From Neptuniibacter pectenicola (lineage in GTDB: Bacteria > Pseudomonadota > Gammaproteobacteria > Pseudomonadales > Balneatricaceae), in contig NZ_LUTS01000009.1 of NCBI RefSeq assembly GCF_001597735.1, forward strand, positions 1 through 64,000: DNA of 64,000 bases, given 5' to 3'. Of this stretch, positions 50,286 to 59,445 are shown in pieces. Under the pieces are notes generated by a model that made no database searches, had not been told where the DNA came from, and was given only the letters and a program-made list of their open reading frames with translations. The position numbers and the translations under genes were made by a program. How positions within the stretch are numbered: position 1 is the stretch's first letter; each line of letters starts with the position of its first letter.

Positions 50286-51437
50286 TTACGCGGGTAGTTC
50301 ATTGAGTAAGGCGGTTTTGATACGGTGTACCGCTTCTTCAAGGGTGCTTCTTGGGCAGCCGAAGTTTAAGCGCATATAGTTTCCATCACCAAAATCTCGA
50401 CCGGGTGACATGCCGACACCGGCTTGTTCAAAGAAGTGGGCAGGGTTGGTTAGTTTTGCACCGGATATATCGATCCACGCAAGGTAGGTCGCTTCAATCG
50501 GGAGCAGTTTAAGCCCAGGGATTAAGTTGATTTCTTGCTGCAAGTAGTCACGGTTGCTACGTAGGTAGTCGAGCTGTTTTTTGTTCCACTCATCCCCATC
50601 CTTATAGGCGGCCATCGTTGCCGTATAGCCGAGCAAGTTTACATCGGGAACGATGCCTTTACGGACGTTCATGAATTGTTGGCGTAGTTTTTTGTCTTTG
50701 ATGATCGCAAATGAGCAGCCAAGTCCCGCAATATTATATGTTTTGCTGGGGGCCATAAGCGTAATGGTGCGTAGCGCAATCTCCTCACCTAGAGAGGCAA
50801 GCGGCGTATGTTTTAAGCCGGGCTCTAAAATCAGGTCGCAATGGATCTCATCTGAGCAGACATAAAGATCATGTTTGAGGATAAGGGCCGCTAGGGCTTC
50901 AAGCTCCTCTCGCTTGTAAACCGCGCCACCGGGGTTATGGGGATTGCAAAAAAGCAGTAGGCGGGTGTGATCAGTAATGCTGTTCTCAAGTACGTTGAGG
51001 TCAATAATAAAACGCTGATCCACCTGTTTAAGCGGAACGGTGCAGACCTCCCTATCTGAGAGTCGCGGTGATGACATAAATGGAGGGTAGATCGGTTTGG
51101 GGGAAATGACCGTATCACCGCTTTTACCTACAGCGCGACAGGCAAGGTTAAGTCCGCATACTAATCCGGGTAGCCAGATGATGGCGTCCGCATCTACATC
51201 CCACTGGTAGAGCGTTTGCATGCGATGAATAACGAGTTGGTTTAATTCGCTAGGTACAACGGTGTAACCAAAAATGCCGTGATCTATACGCTCTTTCAGC
51301 GCATCAAGTACACAAGGGGGGGACATAAAGTCGGTATCGGCAACCCACATCGGTAAAATGTCGCTATCACCGTACTTTTCCCACTTTTGGCTAGCGGTTC
51401 CTTTTCGGTCTATTGGGCGATCAAATTCTTTATCCAT
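50286..51437 (-). CDS. PatB/MalY-type C-S lyase
   Basis: A 383-residue fold-type I PLP enzyme. The N-terminus FDRPIDRKGTASQKWEKYGDSDILPMWVADTDF and the PLP Lys in APSKTYNIAGLGCSFAII are family marks. Such enzymes split cystathionine or other cysteine conjugates. The start MDKEFDRPI at 51437 fits relatives; 30 extra codons upstream look like non-coding leader. The upstream 300 bp are shared with divergent leuA. Confidence 0.88.
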   Translation of the reverse strand: MDKEFDRPIDRKGTASQKWEKYGDSDILPMWVADTDFMSPPCVLDALKERIDHGIFGYTVVPSELNQLVIHRMQTLYQWDVDADAIIWLPGLVCGLNLACRAVGKSGDTVISPKPIYPPFMSSPRLSDREVCTVPLKQVDQRFIIDLNVLENSITDHTRLLLFCNPHNPGGAVYKREELEALAALILKHDLYVCSDEIHCDLILEPGLKHTPLASLGEEIALRTITLMAPSKTYNIAGLGCSFAIIKDKKLRQQFMNVRKGIVPDVNLLGYTATMAAYKDGDEWNKKQLDYLRSNRDYLQQEINLIPGLKLLPIEATYLAWIDISGAKLTNPAHFFEQAGVGMSPGRDFGDGNYMRLNFGCPRSTLEEAVHRIKTALLNELPA

Positions 51438-51744
51438 GATGATCTTCTTTTGTTGTATGAAGAGACAAACTTTGGTTGCAAAACATAGCTCTGGCGCTAT
51501 AGTGGTGGTCACTGGATAACCACGCAAATCCCTACTTTTATAGCCCAGTCATAGGCTATCAAAAGAGTATTACAACGCAGATTACTATTCCCATTAAATA
51601 GAGAGTTTTATCTATTGAAAACTATTTATTGGAACTTTGAGTATAGTTCTCTCATACCTATTTTTGTCCAGTTTTTGTAAAGAATTTAGTGAGCAGTGAT
51701 AATAGTAGTATTGATCGCTAGTGAGTTGGTTTGGAGCGCTCCTG

Positions 51745-53286
51745 ATGAATAATGATAATCGTGTAATAATTTTTGATACAACCTTGCGTGATGGTGAGCA
51801 AAGCCCTGGCGCCTCCATGACCCGTGATGAAAAACTGCGTATTGCAAAGCAGTTAGAGAAAATGCGGGTGGATGTGATCGAGGCGGGTTTTGCTATTGCT
51901 AGCCCGGGTGACTTTGAGTCGGTTAAAGCGATCGCGGATGCGGTGACTGAAAGCCGTATCTGTTCACTATCCCGTGCCTTAGATGCAGATATAGATCGTG
52001 CAGGTGAAGCGCTGAAAAATGCTGCGATGGGGCGTATCCATACGTTTATCGCTACCTCGCCGATTCATATGAAGTATAAGCTTCAGATGAGTGCTGATCA
52101 GGTGGTCGAGCAAGCGGTTAAGGCTGTGACACGCGCACGTAATTTGATCGATGATGTGGAATTTTCATTAGAAGATGCCAGCCGCTCTGAGCTGGACTTT
52201 ATGTGTCAGATCATTGAGAAAGTGATTGATGCGGGTGCCCGTACTATTAATATTCCCGATACTGTGGGATACGCGGTGCCAGGTGAGTTTGCGAATACGA
52301 TTAGTCAGTTGATTCAACGTATTCCAAATGCGGATAAAGCGGTTTTCTCTGTACATTGCCATAATGATTTAGGCTTGGCTGTGGCTAACTCGCTTGCTGC
52401 GGTGGGCGCGGGTGCGCGTCAGGTAGAGTGTACGATTAACGGTTTAGGTGAGCGTGCAGGTAACGCGTCGCTTGAAGAAGTAGTCATGGCGATCCGTACA
52501 CGTAAAGACTCGCTCGGCGTGTCGAGCAATATAGATACAACCCAGATTGTGCCCGCGTCGCGTTTAGTGTCTAGTGTGACAGGCTTTCCTGTACAGCCGA
52601 ACAAAGCGATTGTCGGTGCCAATGCGTTTGCCCATGAATCCGGTATTCACCAAGATGGTGTGCTGAAGCATCGTGAGACTTACGAGATTATGACGGCGCA
52701 GGATGTGGGCTGGCATACCAACCGCATGGTGTTGGGTAAACATTCAGGACGGGCTGCATTTCGGAGCCGTTTAGAAGAGCTAGGCACGTCACTGTCATCG
52801 GACCTTGAACTCAACAATGCGTTTTCTCGTTTTAAAGAACTCGCGGATAAAAAGCATGAGATCTTTGATGAAGATTTAGTGGCGTTAGTGAGTGATACCC
52901 GCGCATCAGCAAGCAGTGAGCTATTTAAGCTGAGTAGCTTATCGGTCACCTCTCAGACGGGTGAAACGCCGATGGCTAAAATCGTGATGCAGATTGATGA
53001 TCAAGAACAAACAGCAGAAGCGGATGGCAGCGGTCCCGTAGATGCAACGTTTAAAGCGATCGAATCTATTGCCAACTCCGGCGCTAGCTTGCAGATCTAC
53101 TCTGTTAATGCGGTGACTGAAGGGACGGACTCTCAAGGTGAGGTGACGGTTCGTTTGGAGAAGGGTGGGCGTATAGTGAATGGTTTAGGTGCAGATACGG
53201 ATATTATTATTGCATCGGCAAAGGCGTACATTCATGCGCTGAATATGCTCGATGCTAATATTCAGAAAGCACATCCACAGGTTTAA
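51745..53286 (+). CDS. leuA: 2-isopropylmalate synthase
   Basis: A 513-residue enzyme committing 2-ketoisovalerate to leucine. The catalytic region [18 protein letters not shown], the metal His pair in [31 protein letters not shown] and [20 protein letters not shown] are diagnostic. A C-terminal LeuA dimer (leucine feedback) domain follows from about 400. ATG 51745 with GGAG upstream is preferred to GTG 51721. No Leu-rich leader peptide was found upstream. Confidence 0.96.
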   Translation: MNNDNRVIIFDTTLRDGEQSPGASMTRDEKLRIAKQLEKMRVDVIEAGFAIASPGDFESVKAIADAVTESRICSLSRALDADIDRAGEALKNAAMGRIHTFIATSPIHMKYKLQMSADQVVEQAVKAVTRARNLIDDVEFSLEDASRSELDFMCQIIEKVIDAGARTINIPDTVGYAVPGEFANTISQLIQRIPNADKAVFSVHCHNDLGLAVANSLAAVGAGARQVECTINGLGERAGNASLEEVVMAIRTRKDSLGVSSNIDTTQIVPASRLVSSVTGFPVQPNKAIVGANAFAHESGIHQDGVLKHRETYEIMTAQDVGWHTNRMVLGKHSGRAAFRSRLEELGTSLSSDLELNNAFSRFKELADKKHEIFDEDLVALVSDTRASASSELFKLSSLSVTSQTGETPMAKIVMQIDDQEQTAEADGSGPVDATFKAIESIANSGASLQIYSVNAVTEGTDSQGEVTVRLEKGGRIVNGLGADTDIIIASAKAYIHALNMLDANIQKAHPQV

Positions 53287-53309
53287 TGATTCGTGAAGGG
53301 GTCGTTAAT

Positions 53310-54209
53310 ATGGAACAAGAGCAGCTGCGTCATCAATATCTAGAAGCGCTAGGGGTTTCTAGTTGGCTGCCTTGTGCTGTATTACCGGGCGCGGCAGAAT
53401 CGGCTGCTTGGGTTTCTGATTTTAGATACCCTGCACCGGAGATCCCTTTTGAGTCAGATCGTGCCGCAAGTGCGCGGTCTGCTTTGGCGGCATCCGGCCC
53501 CTCCGTATCACCTCTATCCAAAAGTGCCCCTACAACTCCCGCTGCCCGAGCGACAGCGCAACAAAGTATGTCGCAAGCGCGTGCCGCGTTGGGTTTAGGG
53601 GCAGAACCTGCATCAACACCGAAAGTAGAACCAGCGCCCTTGTCACCTGTGGCAGAGCCTTCTTCGTTATCGCCACCGCTCAGCGCTGAGTCTGTTGATG
53701 ACGCCGTGGCAGAGCCGAGTGTTGAGGCTAACCTTGAGCCTCCACGCTTTAAATTAGCTTTTTTACGGGTCGGTGAGCTTTTGGTGGTGGACAGTGTACC
53801 TCCGCAGGGGGGGCATTTTGGCGATAACTATCAAGCATTAGCGAAAGCGATCGCTAGCGCATTAGGCATTGAAGGTGAACAGGGCCCTGCGTTTATGCTG
53901 CCTTGGCCGATGTTTGCGAGTAAAACCTTAGATCAGGGCTATAAGCAGGCTTCTATCGCTGTTCAGCATAAGTTATCGAAAGAGTTACAGGCTTACCCGA
54001 TTAAAGCCGTGTTGTTGTTTGGCGAGGCGGCGGTGCAGATGGCGATGGAACGTCAAGAACCACTGGAACAGCTTAAAGGTATCTGTTTTGAGTTGCGTTC
54101 GGGGGTTAAAGCGATTGCGAGTCACAGTTTAACGGAAGCGATGCAGTTGCCGGGTATCAAAAAGCAAATTTGGACCGACATGCAGCCCCTACTAACGGCG
54201 CTGTCATAG
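53310..54209 (+). CDS. hypothetical protein at the holD position
   Basis: A 299-residue protein. A short N-terminal motif QYLEALGVSSWLPCAVLPGA resembles the start of HolD (psi subunit of DNA polymerase III). A Pro/Ala/Ser-rich linker (about 45-150) follows, then an alpha/beta domain (about 155-299: LLVVDSVP, LPWPMFASKTLDQ, AVLLFGEAAVQMAM). The gene precedes rimI, as holD does in E. coli. I therefore suspect a long, diverged psi subunit or a uracil-glycosylase-like-fold relative, but sequence alone does not prove it. AAGGGG precedes ATG 53310; an upstream ATG at 53286 overlaps the leuA stop. Confidence 0.6.
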   Translation: MEQEQLRHQYLEALGVSSWLPCAVLPGAAESAAWVSDFRYPAPEIPFESDRAASARSALAASGPSVSPLSKSAPTTPAARATAQQSMSQARAALGLGAEPASTPKVEPAPLSPVAEPSSLSPPLSAESVDDAVAEPSVEANLEPPRFKLAFLRVGELLVVDSVPPQGGHFGDNYQALAKAIASALGIEGEQGPAFMLPWPMFASKTLDQGYKQASIAVQHKLSKELQAYPIKAVLLFGEAAVQMAMERQEPLEQLKGICFELRSGVKAIASHSLTEAMQLPGIKKQIWTDMQPLLTALS

Positions 54210-54213
54210 GGTG

Positions 54214-54654
54214 ATGGTGGACTGTAGGCCGCTGACTGCTGGGGATCTCTCGGATCTTGTTCAGTTAAAGGATTGCGGAGACTGGTCACAGGCGCAGATC
54301 GTGCGGCAGTTAGCACATCCTCGCGGGATATCCTTAGGCGTTTTTACACCTAAGTTGGTAGGATTTATCTTTATCAGTACCGTGTTGGATGAGGCGGAAC
54401 TATTACAGATAGGGATTATGCCTGAATGTCGAGGCGCAGGGCTGGCTGGCCAGCTTATCACCGCGTGTTTACCGTTACTGAAAGGGCAGGCTGTCGAGCG
54501 ATTAATGTTAGAGGTTAGGGAGTCCAATACGGCTGCTCGATCCCTTTACCAGCGTTTTGGCTTTGTTGAAGAGGGGCGGCGTAAAAATTACTACCCTGTA
54601 CCCAGCTCTCCGGATGAGCGAGAGGATGCGTTACTACTGAGTTTGATGCTTTAG
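54214..54654 (+). CDS. rimI: ribosomal-protein-alanine N-acetyltransferase
   Basis: A 146-residue GNAT protein like RimI. Motif A is LLQIGIMPECRGAGLAGQLI (Q/R-x-x-G-x-G/A). The typical RimI end is LMLEVRESNTAARSLYQRFGFVEEGRRKNYY followed by EDALLLSLML. It acetylates the N-terminal Ala of S18 in E. coli; related enzymes have wider targets. It starts 4 nt after the holD-position gene. Confidence 0.9.
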   Translation: MVDCRPLTAGDLSDLVQLKDCGDWSQAQIVRQLAHPRGISLGVFTPKLVGFIFISTVLDEAELLQIGIMPECRGAGLAGQLITACLPLLKGQAVERLMLEVRESNTAARSLYQRFGFVEEGRRKNYYPVPSSPDEREDALLLSLML

Positions 54655-54687
54655 AGTCCCTTCAATACACTAAGATGAAGACGTATT

Positions 54688-55356
54688 ATGAGTTTTACTG
54701 ATGGATTAATAACGACGCCTTGGCTGATCTTCGGGGGTGTCATTTACCTTCTCGCTGTATGCTTTGCGTTGCGCAACACACCTTGGAACGTCTTTTTACA
54801 TAACAAAACCTTGCAGCACATGTTAGGTGGCGCGACAGTGTTGCTTGTTGTGTTGTGGTCCATGCGTGCGGGTATTTCACCGGGGTTAGGCATTCATTTT
54901 CTGGGTGTGACGATGATGACGCTTGTCTTTGGTTGGGATTTAGCAATTCTGTCGGGCACAGTGGCGCTCTTGGGTATGGCAATCATAGGTAAAGAGAGTT
55001 GGGATAGCCTGTTTCTCAGTGGTACATGCTCGGTGCTTTGTCCTGTCGCTATTACCTGTTTAATCCAATGGTTTGTGGATAAAAAGCTGAGTAAAAACTT
55101 TTTTGTCTTTCTCTTTGTGTGTGGTTTTTTTGGTGCAGGTTTGTCATCGGCGGGTGCTGGGCTTGCGGCAAGCAGTATTTTGGTTCTGGATGGCGTATAC
55201 AGTTTCGATAAAATTATCTTAGAGTATGTACGTTACCTGCCGCTCATTATGTTCCCCGAGGGGCTAATGAATGGGATTATTCTCACAGGTATGTTGGTGT
55301 TTCATCCCGACTGGGTGAGAGGCTTTGATGCTAAAACGTATATCGATGATCAATAA
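54688..55356 (+). CDS. CbiM-like energy-coupling permease, orphan
   Basis: A 222-residue membrane protein with six or so helices. HMLGGATVLLVVLWSMRAGISPGLGIHFLGVTMMTLVFGWDLAILSG resembles the CbiM/NikM substrate-binding S component, with a loop-borne His in GIHFLG. The metal-ligating N-terminal Met-His of true CbiM is absent (the start is MSFTDGL), so substrate is uncertain. No EcfT, EcfA or CbiN gene is near. It is convergent with regA; redox control is inference from that place only. Confidence 0.75.
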   Translation: MSFTDGLITTPWLIFGGVIYLLAVCFALRNTPWNVFLHNKTLQHMLGGATVLLVVLWSMRAGISPGLGIHFLGVTMMTLVFGWDLAILSGTVALLGMAIIGKESWDSLFLSGTCSVLCPVAITCLIQWFVDKKLSKNFFVFLFVCGFFGAGLSSAGAGLAASSILVLDGVYSFDKIILEYVRYLPLIMFPEGLMNGIILTGMLVFHPDWVRGFDAKTYIDDQ

Positions 55357-55365
55357 TAGGGGCTG

Positions 55366-55896
55366 CTAACGTTTAACGGGGCGCTTAGCGAGCTTTCTTT
55401 GTAATGTTCGACGGTGCATCCCTAAGGCCCTTGCTGTGGCCGATATATTCCCTTCATGCTCATTAAGTACTTTTTGAATATGTTCCCATTCTAAACGGTT
55501 AACCGACATCGGCTGCTCGCTTACGTCGATCTCTGCGTCGGCATCGACTTGGTTGAGTGCGGCTAAGATCTGATCGGCGTCAGCCGGTTTGGGCAGATAC
55601 TGTGTCGCACCTAATTTAATCGCCTCTACTGCGGTTGCGATACTGGCATAGCCCGTTAGCATTAGAATATGCATATCCGCATTCTTTTCCTTCAAATGGG
55701 GGATAAGGCTGAGGCCAGAGTTACCCTCCATTTTTAGGTCGACAGTGGCTAGATCGGGTATCCAGTTTTCGATCAGTAGCTGCGTATCTTCGGCACTACG
55801 TGCCACTTGAACCTCAAACCCCCGTCGGGTCATGGCCCGTGATAGTACGCGAGTAAATGTTGGGTCATCATCAACAATAAGGAAGCGTTCAGTCAT
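55366..55896 (-). CDS. regA: RegA/PrrA/ActR-type response regulator
   Basis: A 176-residue regulator. The receiver has D9/D10, phospho-acceptor D53 (LATVDLKMEGNSG), Thr in LMLTGYASIATAV and Lys in YLPKPAD. The C-terminus is a short Fis-type HTH (ISATARALGMHRRTLQRKLAKRPVK) almost identical to RegA family members; no sigma-54 domain is present. It overlaps regB by 8 nt. RegA controls redox-dependent respiration and carbon genes. Confidence 0.92.
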   Translation of the reverse strand: MTERFLIVDDDPTFTRVLSRAMTRRGFEVQVARSAEDTQLLIENWIPDLATVDLKMEGNSGLSLIPHLKEKNADMHILMLTGYASIATAVEAIKLGATQYLPKPADADQILAALNQVDADAEIDVSEQPMSVNRLEWEHIQKVLNEHEGNISATARALGMHRRTLQRKLAKRPVKR

Positions 55897-57142
55897 TTTT
55901 TTGCCTTATTGGTAGCGTTACTTCGGTTAAGGTACCGCCTTCAGGGTGGTTATAGAGCCGGACATCGCCATCATAGCGTGCCAGTGTTGTCGCGGTTAAA
56001 AATAAGCCTATTCCTAGGCCTTTTCCTTTTGTGGTGATAAAGGGTTTGCCTAGATTGTCGCTTTGCTCAAGGCTTATGCCGGGCCCCCAATCATGGATAC
56101 GGAAATAGGTTTGTTGTTGATCCCAGTCCAGTTCAATCTGTAAGTCTTTGGGGTTAGCGTCTGCTGCATTATTGATTAGATTTAGCAGCGATTGCTTGAG
56201 CGAGGTTGTACAGCTTAAGTAAGGCGGTTCCCCGAGTCCCATCACGGTATAGGTTTGACTAACATCTGGACGTTGTACCATCAGCTGCTCAAGTGTTTCT
56301 TCGATCAGCTCAGTGGCGGGCAGCCATTGGGTTGTCGAATGCTCCTCTTTAACACTTTGAGTCATCTGCTTGAGGCGTGTCGCACAGACTTCGGTTTGTT
56401 GATATAGCAGCTGGAGGTCTTCTAACAGGTCGGGCGTGTGCTGGTGCTCATGTTCCAACTCTTTTAGTAATACTTGCATCGTACTTAGGGGGGTGCCCAG
56501 TTCGTGGGCAGTACCTGCGGCCATTGTCGCTAGGGAGAGTAGCTGTTGATCATGGATATGCTTTTCTCGCTCCTGTTCGAGTTTATCCTGTTGCTGCTGC
56601 ATGGATTGGCGCATTCTGACAATGAAGTAAGTAATAACTAACACGGTGAGTAAAAAGTTAATCCACATCCCCACAATGTGTATATCAAACAGCTCCATAA
56701 TACGATGCTGGTGGCTGTTACTGAGCTTTAGAATAGGCTCGTAGTAGAACAAGAGTGAGCTGTATATAGCGACAATCATCACAGCAATCAGCCAAACATA
56801 GCGTTTTGAAAGGGTGGCTGATGCGATAATCAGTGGGACTAATAAGAGAAAAATAAAGGGGTTGGTTGCGCCCCCCATATGGAATAGCAGTGCGCCATAG
56901 AGGGACATCTCTGCGATCAGTTGGGTGAAAAATTCGGGCTCCGTTACAGGCCACGGGGAGAAGAGTCGCGCATAAGTGATTAAATTAAGAAAAGCTAAGG
57001 TGCCTAAGGTGGAGCTGATTTTCCATACGTTCAAATCGGCATGTAAGCCATAAATAGCAAAGATAACAGCAAGACACTGACCAAACAGTGTGACTGAACG
57101 TATATAAGAAAGCTGTAAGAGGTTTTCGCGATGATTAGCCAT
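55889..57142 (-). CDS. regB: RegB/PrrB/ActS-type redox sensor kinase
   Basis: A 417-residue histidine kinase with six N-terminal membrane helices. The quinone-linked heptapeptide GGATNPF is at 90-96, the phospho-acceptor H213 is in AAGTAHELGTPLSTMQ, and C253 lies exactly 40 residues later, the place of the redox-active Cys of Rhodobacter RegB (H225/C265). The ATP domain has NLINNAADAN, DWGPGIS and TKGKGLGIGLFL. The start may be leaderless: a -10 box TATAAT is 6 nt upstream and no ribosome site is seen. Confidence 0.92.
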   Translation of the reverse strand: MANHRENLLQLSYIRSVTLFGQCLAVIFAIYGLHADLNVWKISSTLGTLAFLNLITYARLFSPWPVTEPEFFTQLIAEMSLYGALLFHMGGATNPFIFLLLVPLIIASATLSKRYVWLIAVMIVAIYSSLLFYYEPILKLSNSHQHRIMELFDIHIVGMWINFLLTVLVITYFIVRMRQSMQQQQDKLEQEREKHIHDQQLLSLATMAAGTAHELGTPLSTMQVLLKELEHEHQHTPDLLEDLQLLYQQTEVCATRLKQMTQSVKEEHSTTQWLPATELIEETLEQLMVQRPDVSQTYTVMGLGEPPYLSCTTSLKQSLLNLINNAADANPKDLQIELDWDQQQTYFRIHDWGPGISLEQSDNLGKPFITTKGKGLGIGLFLTATTLARYDGDVRLYNHPEGGTLTEVTLPIRQKND

Positions 57143-57148
57143 GTGCCT

Positions 57149-57154
57149 ATTATA
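57149..57154 (-). promoter_or_regulatory. -10 box at the regB start
   Basis: On the minus strand a perfect TATAAT lies 6 nt before the regB ATG, so the transcript would begin at or next to the A of ATG. A -35 box at 16-18 bp is weak. Confidence 0.5.
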
Positions 57155-57370
57155 CCCTAGAGCAGGTTAAGTAAGGCGAGACAAAATGTCGCAGCGGGTG
57201 GATTTTTTCTAGTTTAGAGTATGGCGTTTGCACGCGGCATGGAAGCGGATGCTGCTGTTTTGTCTTGAGGCTGGGGGGTTGTGCTGTTATGCCGCTGGAT
57301 ATCTATTTTTGATGGGTGATTGGAAGGGGATTGAAGCTTTCCGTATGCGGATGCTCTTCCTTTCTTTTAG

Positions 57371-57403
57371 GCTGGATATTATAATCAAATTATAATATCC
57401 AGC
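57371..57403. promoter_or_regulatory. operator-like palindrome of the RHH gene
   Basis: Perfect 15-bp arms, GCTGGATATTATAAT and ATTATAATATCCAGC, around CAA lie 14 bp before the ATG of the ribbon-helix-helix gene and contain two TATAAT boxes. The same ATTATAAT-N3-ATTxTAAT core occurs upstream of the SulP gene (59382-59400). The 230 bp before it (57143-57370) show no gene. Confidence 0.8.
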
Positions 57404-57417
57404 TGACGGAAACAAAC

Positions 57418-57600
57418 ATGGAATCTAAAACTGCTCGCTTCACTGTTTTGCTTGATCCACGAAAAAAGAAAGCGTTTGAGCAACTGTGTGCATCACAGGA
57501 CTTAACCCCTTCCCAAGTTGTACGTCAACTTATGCGCGGCTATCTTGAGCAGCATGGCGTGGATTATTTAAATAAAACTGAAGATGAAACGTCATCTTAA
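57418..57600 (+). CDS. ribbon-helix-helix transcriptional regulator
   Basis: A 60-residue protein with the RHH fold: strand TARFTVLLDPRKK, then helices AFEQLCASQDL and TPSQVVRQLMRGYLEQHG. Such small Arc/CopG-like dimers bind palindromes with two or more half-sites. A 33-bp dyad lies just upstream, which supports autoregulation. It is convergent with the SulP gene (2 nt apart), and a near-copy of its dyad sits at the SulP promoter, so SulP is its probable target. No toxin partner is present, so it is not a TA antitoxin. Confidence 0.87.
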   Translation: MESKTARFTVLLDPRKKKAFEQLCASQDLTPSQVVRQLMRGYLEQHGVDYLNKTEDETSS

Positions 57601-57602
57601 TA

Positions 57603-59345
57603 TCAGCTTTTTTTGTTATCCGTTTCGTCCCGTTTACTTTCAAAGTATTGGCGGCTCGCTTCTAGAAAACCATCCATGATTACACGGTCATCCTGCTTAA
57701 GGTTGTCCATTTTTAATAGCTGGCTAATCGCCTGAGTAAAATCATTAAAGAAACGGGCTTCACCCAACAGGTTAATAATGCCTGCTTTTCTCAGCTTACG
57801 TTCTACACGTTTATTAGCACCGGACATTAAGACAACGACATCACGTTTCTGTAGAGCAGTAATGACCTCTTCGAGTGTTTGTAGGCCCGTTGCATCGATA
57901 AAAGGCACCCACTTTAAACGAATAATTAAGTATTGGGGGTCAGTGTGCGTATTGGCTAAAGAGCGCTCAAGGGTTTCAACTGCACCGAAGAAGAAAGGTC
58001 CTTCAACCGAATAAACGACGATGGACTCGGGTAGATTTTGCATGCCTAAATGGGTTAGCTCGGCATGGATATCACTCGCTTCTGATACAGAGACTTCTAC
58101 ACTTGAGGCCATCCGGCGCAAGAAATGTAAGGTGGCAATGATCACGCCGATGTTGACGGCAATGACTAGGTCCGCGAACACGGTTAGGAAAAAGGTGACA
58201 AGCAAAATTACCACATCGGCACGGGGGGCTTTCGTCATAATTTTGCTGAAATGTCGGACTTCGCTCATATTCCACGCGACGACAAACAGTATGGCTGAGA
58301 GCACGCATAGCGGAATATCGCTGGCCAGTGGGGCCAAGAAAACGAGAATAATGACCAATACAGCCGAATGTACAATCCCTGCAAGAGGGCTGTTACCGCC
58401 GTTTCGGATATTAGTGGCTGTACGTGCAATCGCCCCGGTGGCTGCAAACCCACCAAATAAAGGGGTGAGTACATTGGCAATCCCTTGGCCAACAAGCTCC
58501 TGATTCGAGTCGTGACGCGTCCCTGACATACCGTCAGCGACCACCGCCGACAATAAAGATTCGATTGCGCCAAGCATAGCGATTGTGAACGCGGGGCCAA
58601 TTAATGAGATCACTTGCGGCCACGTAAACGAGGGTACTTCGAACTCAGGTAGTCCCTGAGGTATCCCGCCAAATGCGCTACCGATGGTGCGTACGCCTTC
58701 AAACTGAAAGATTGACTGGGTTAAGGTGATCACAATCAGCGCGACCAGTGGGCCGGGTACTTTTTTAAGCCCAGGGATGTGAGCGGTGACAATGACTAGA
58801 AAGAGGGAGAGCACGGCGAGTGCCGTCGTCGCTAAATGAAAGCTGGGCAGTAAGTTGAATAGGCTGATGGCCTTCTCGTGGAAATGTTCACCCGTTACAT
58901 GGGCTAAGCCGAAAAAGTCCTGCCATTGTCCAACCCAGATGATGACGGCGATCCCTGCGGTAAAGCCCACAATAACCGGGTCGGGGATGAACTTTATAAT
59001 GCTTCCTAACTTGGCGAACCCTAATGCAATAAGAATAAAGCCTGCCATTAAGGTCGCTATTTGCAGCCCAGATACGCCGTATTCTGCCGTGATGCCTGAT
59101 AAAATAACAATAAATGCGCCTGTCGGCCCTGCAATTTGTAAGCGGCTGCCACCAAAAATAGAGACGGCGAGACCTGCAATTATGGCAGTGTAAATGCCTT
59201 GCTCTGGTTTAACGCCAGAGGCAATCGCAAACGCCATTGCTAAAGGTAAAGCAACGACACCGACAATGGTTCCAGCAACAATATTTCTTAACCAGTTTTC
59301 ATGCGAGAATAATCCCGCTTTAAAGGCATCTCTGATTGCGATCAT
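57603..59345 (-). CDS. SulP family anion transporter with STAS domain
   Basis: A 580-residue SulP/SLC26 protein. It has ten or more membrane helices with NIVAGTIVGVVALPLAMAFAIASG and FGGSRLQIAGPTGAFIVILSG (the GPTGAF signature), and a STAS domain at about 445-555 (WVPFIDATGLQTLEEVI). It differs strongly from the SulP at 6.9 kb. Close relatives are annotated as sulfate or bicarbonate carriers, so the substrate is open. The start is placed at 59345, because the -10 box inside the upstream dyad would put the transcript start near 59377, excluding the ATG at 59378. Confidence 0.9.
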   Translation of the reverse strand: MIAIRDAFKAGLFSHENWLRNIVAGTIVGVVALPLAMAFAIASGVKPEQGIYTAIIAGLAVSIFGGSRLQIAGPTGAFIVILSGITAEYGVSGLQIATLMAGFILIALGFAKLGSIIKFIPDPVIVGFTAGIAVIIWVGQWQDFFGLAHVTGEHFHEKAISLFNLLPSFHLATTALAVLSLFLVIVTAHIPGLKKVPGPLVALIVITLTQSIFQFEGVRTIGSAFGGIPQGLPEFEVPSFTWPQVISLIGPAFTIAMLGAIESLLSAVVADGMSGTRHDSNQELVGQGIANVLTPLFGGFAATGAIARTATNIRNGGNSPLAGIVHSAVLVIILVFLAPLASDIPLCVLSAILFVVAWNMSEVRHFSKIMTKAPRADVVILLVTFFLTVFADLVIAVNIGVIIATLHFLRRMASSVEVSVSEASDIHAELTHLGMQNLPESIVVYSVEGPFFFGAVETLERSLANTHTDPQYLIIRLKWVPFIDATGLQTLEEVITALQKRDVVVLMSGANKRVERKLRKAGIINLLGEARFFNDFTQAISQLLKMDNLKQDDRVIMDGFLEASRQYFESKRDETDNKKS

Positions 59346-59381
59346 ATGCTGTATACACTCTAGCAAATCTATTATCATGTG

Positions 59382-59400
59382 ATTATAATAAAATTGTAAT
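59382..59400. promoter_or_regulatory. RHH-type operator at the SulP promoter
   Basis: ATTATAAT-AAA-ATTGTAAT matches the core of the RHH gene dyad (ATTATAAT-CAA-ATTATAAT) at 15 of 16 half-site bases with the same 3-bp spacer. It carries a TATAAT box on the minus strand toward the SulP gene. The PhnA-like gene starts 45 bp away on the other side and could share control. Confidence 0.7.
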
Positions 59401-59445
59401 GATAAAAGAAGTGATTATCCAAATTTCACCCTAAGAGAGGTTCTA

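Noticed and set aside
57371-57403. The 33-bp palindrome as an intrinsic terminator
   Set aside because: It is AT-rich, has no T tract beyond it, lies 14 bp before a start codon, and its core recurs at the SulP promoter, so an operator is the better reading.
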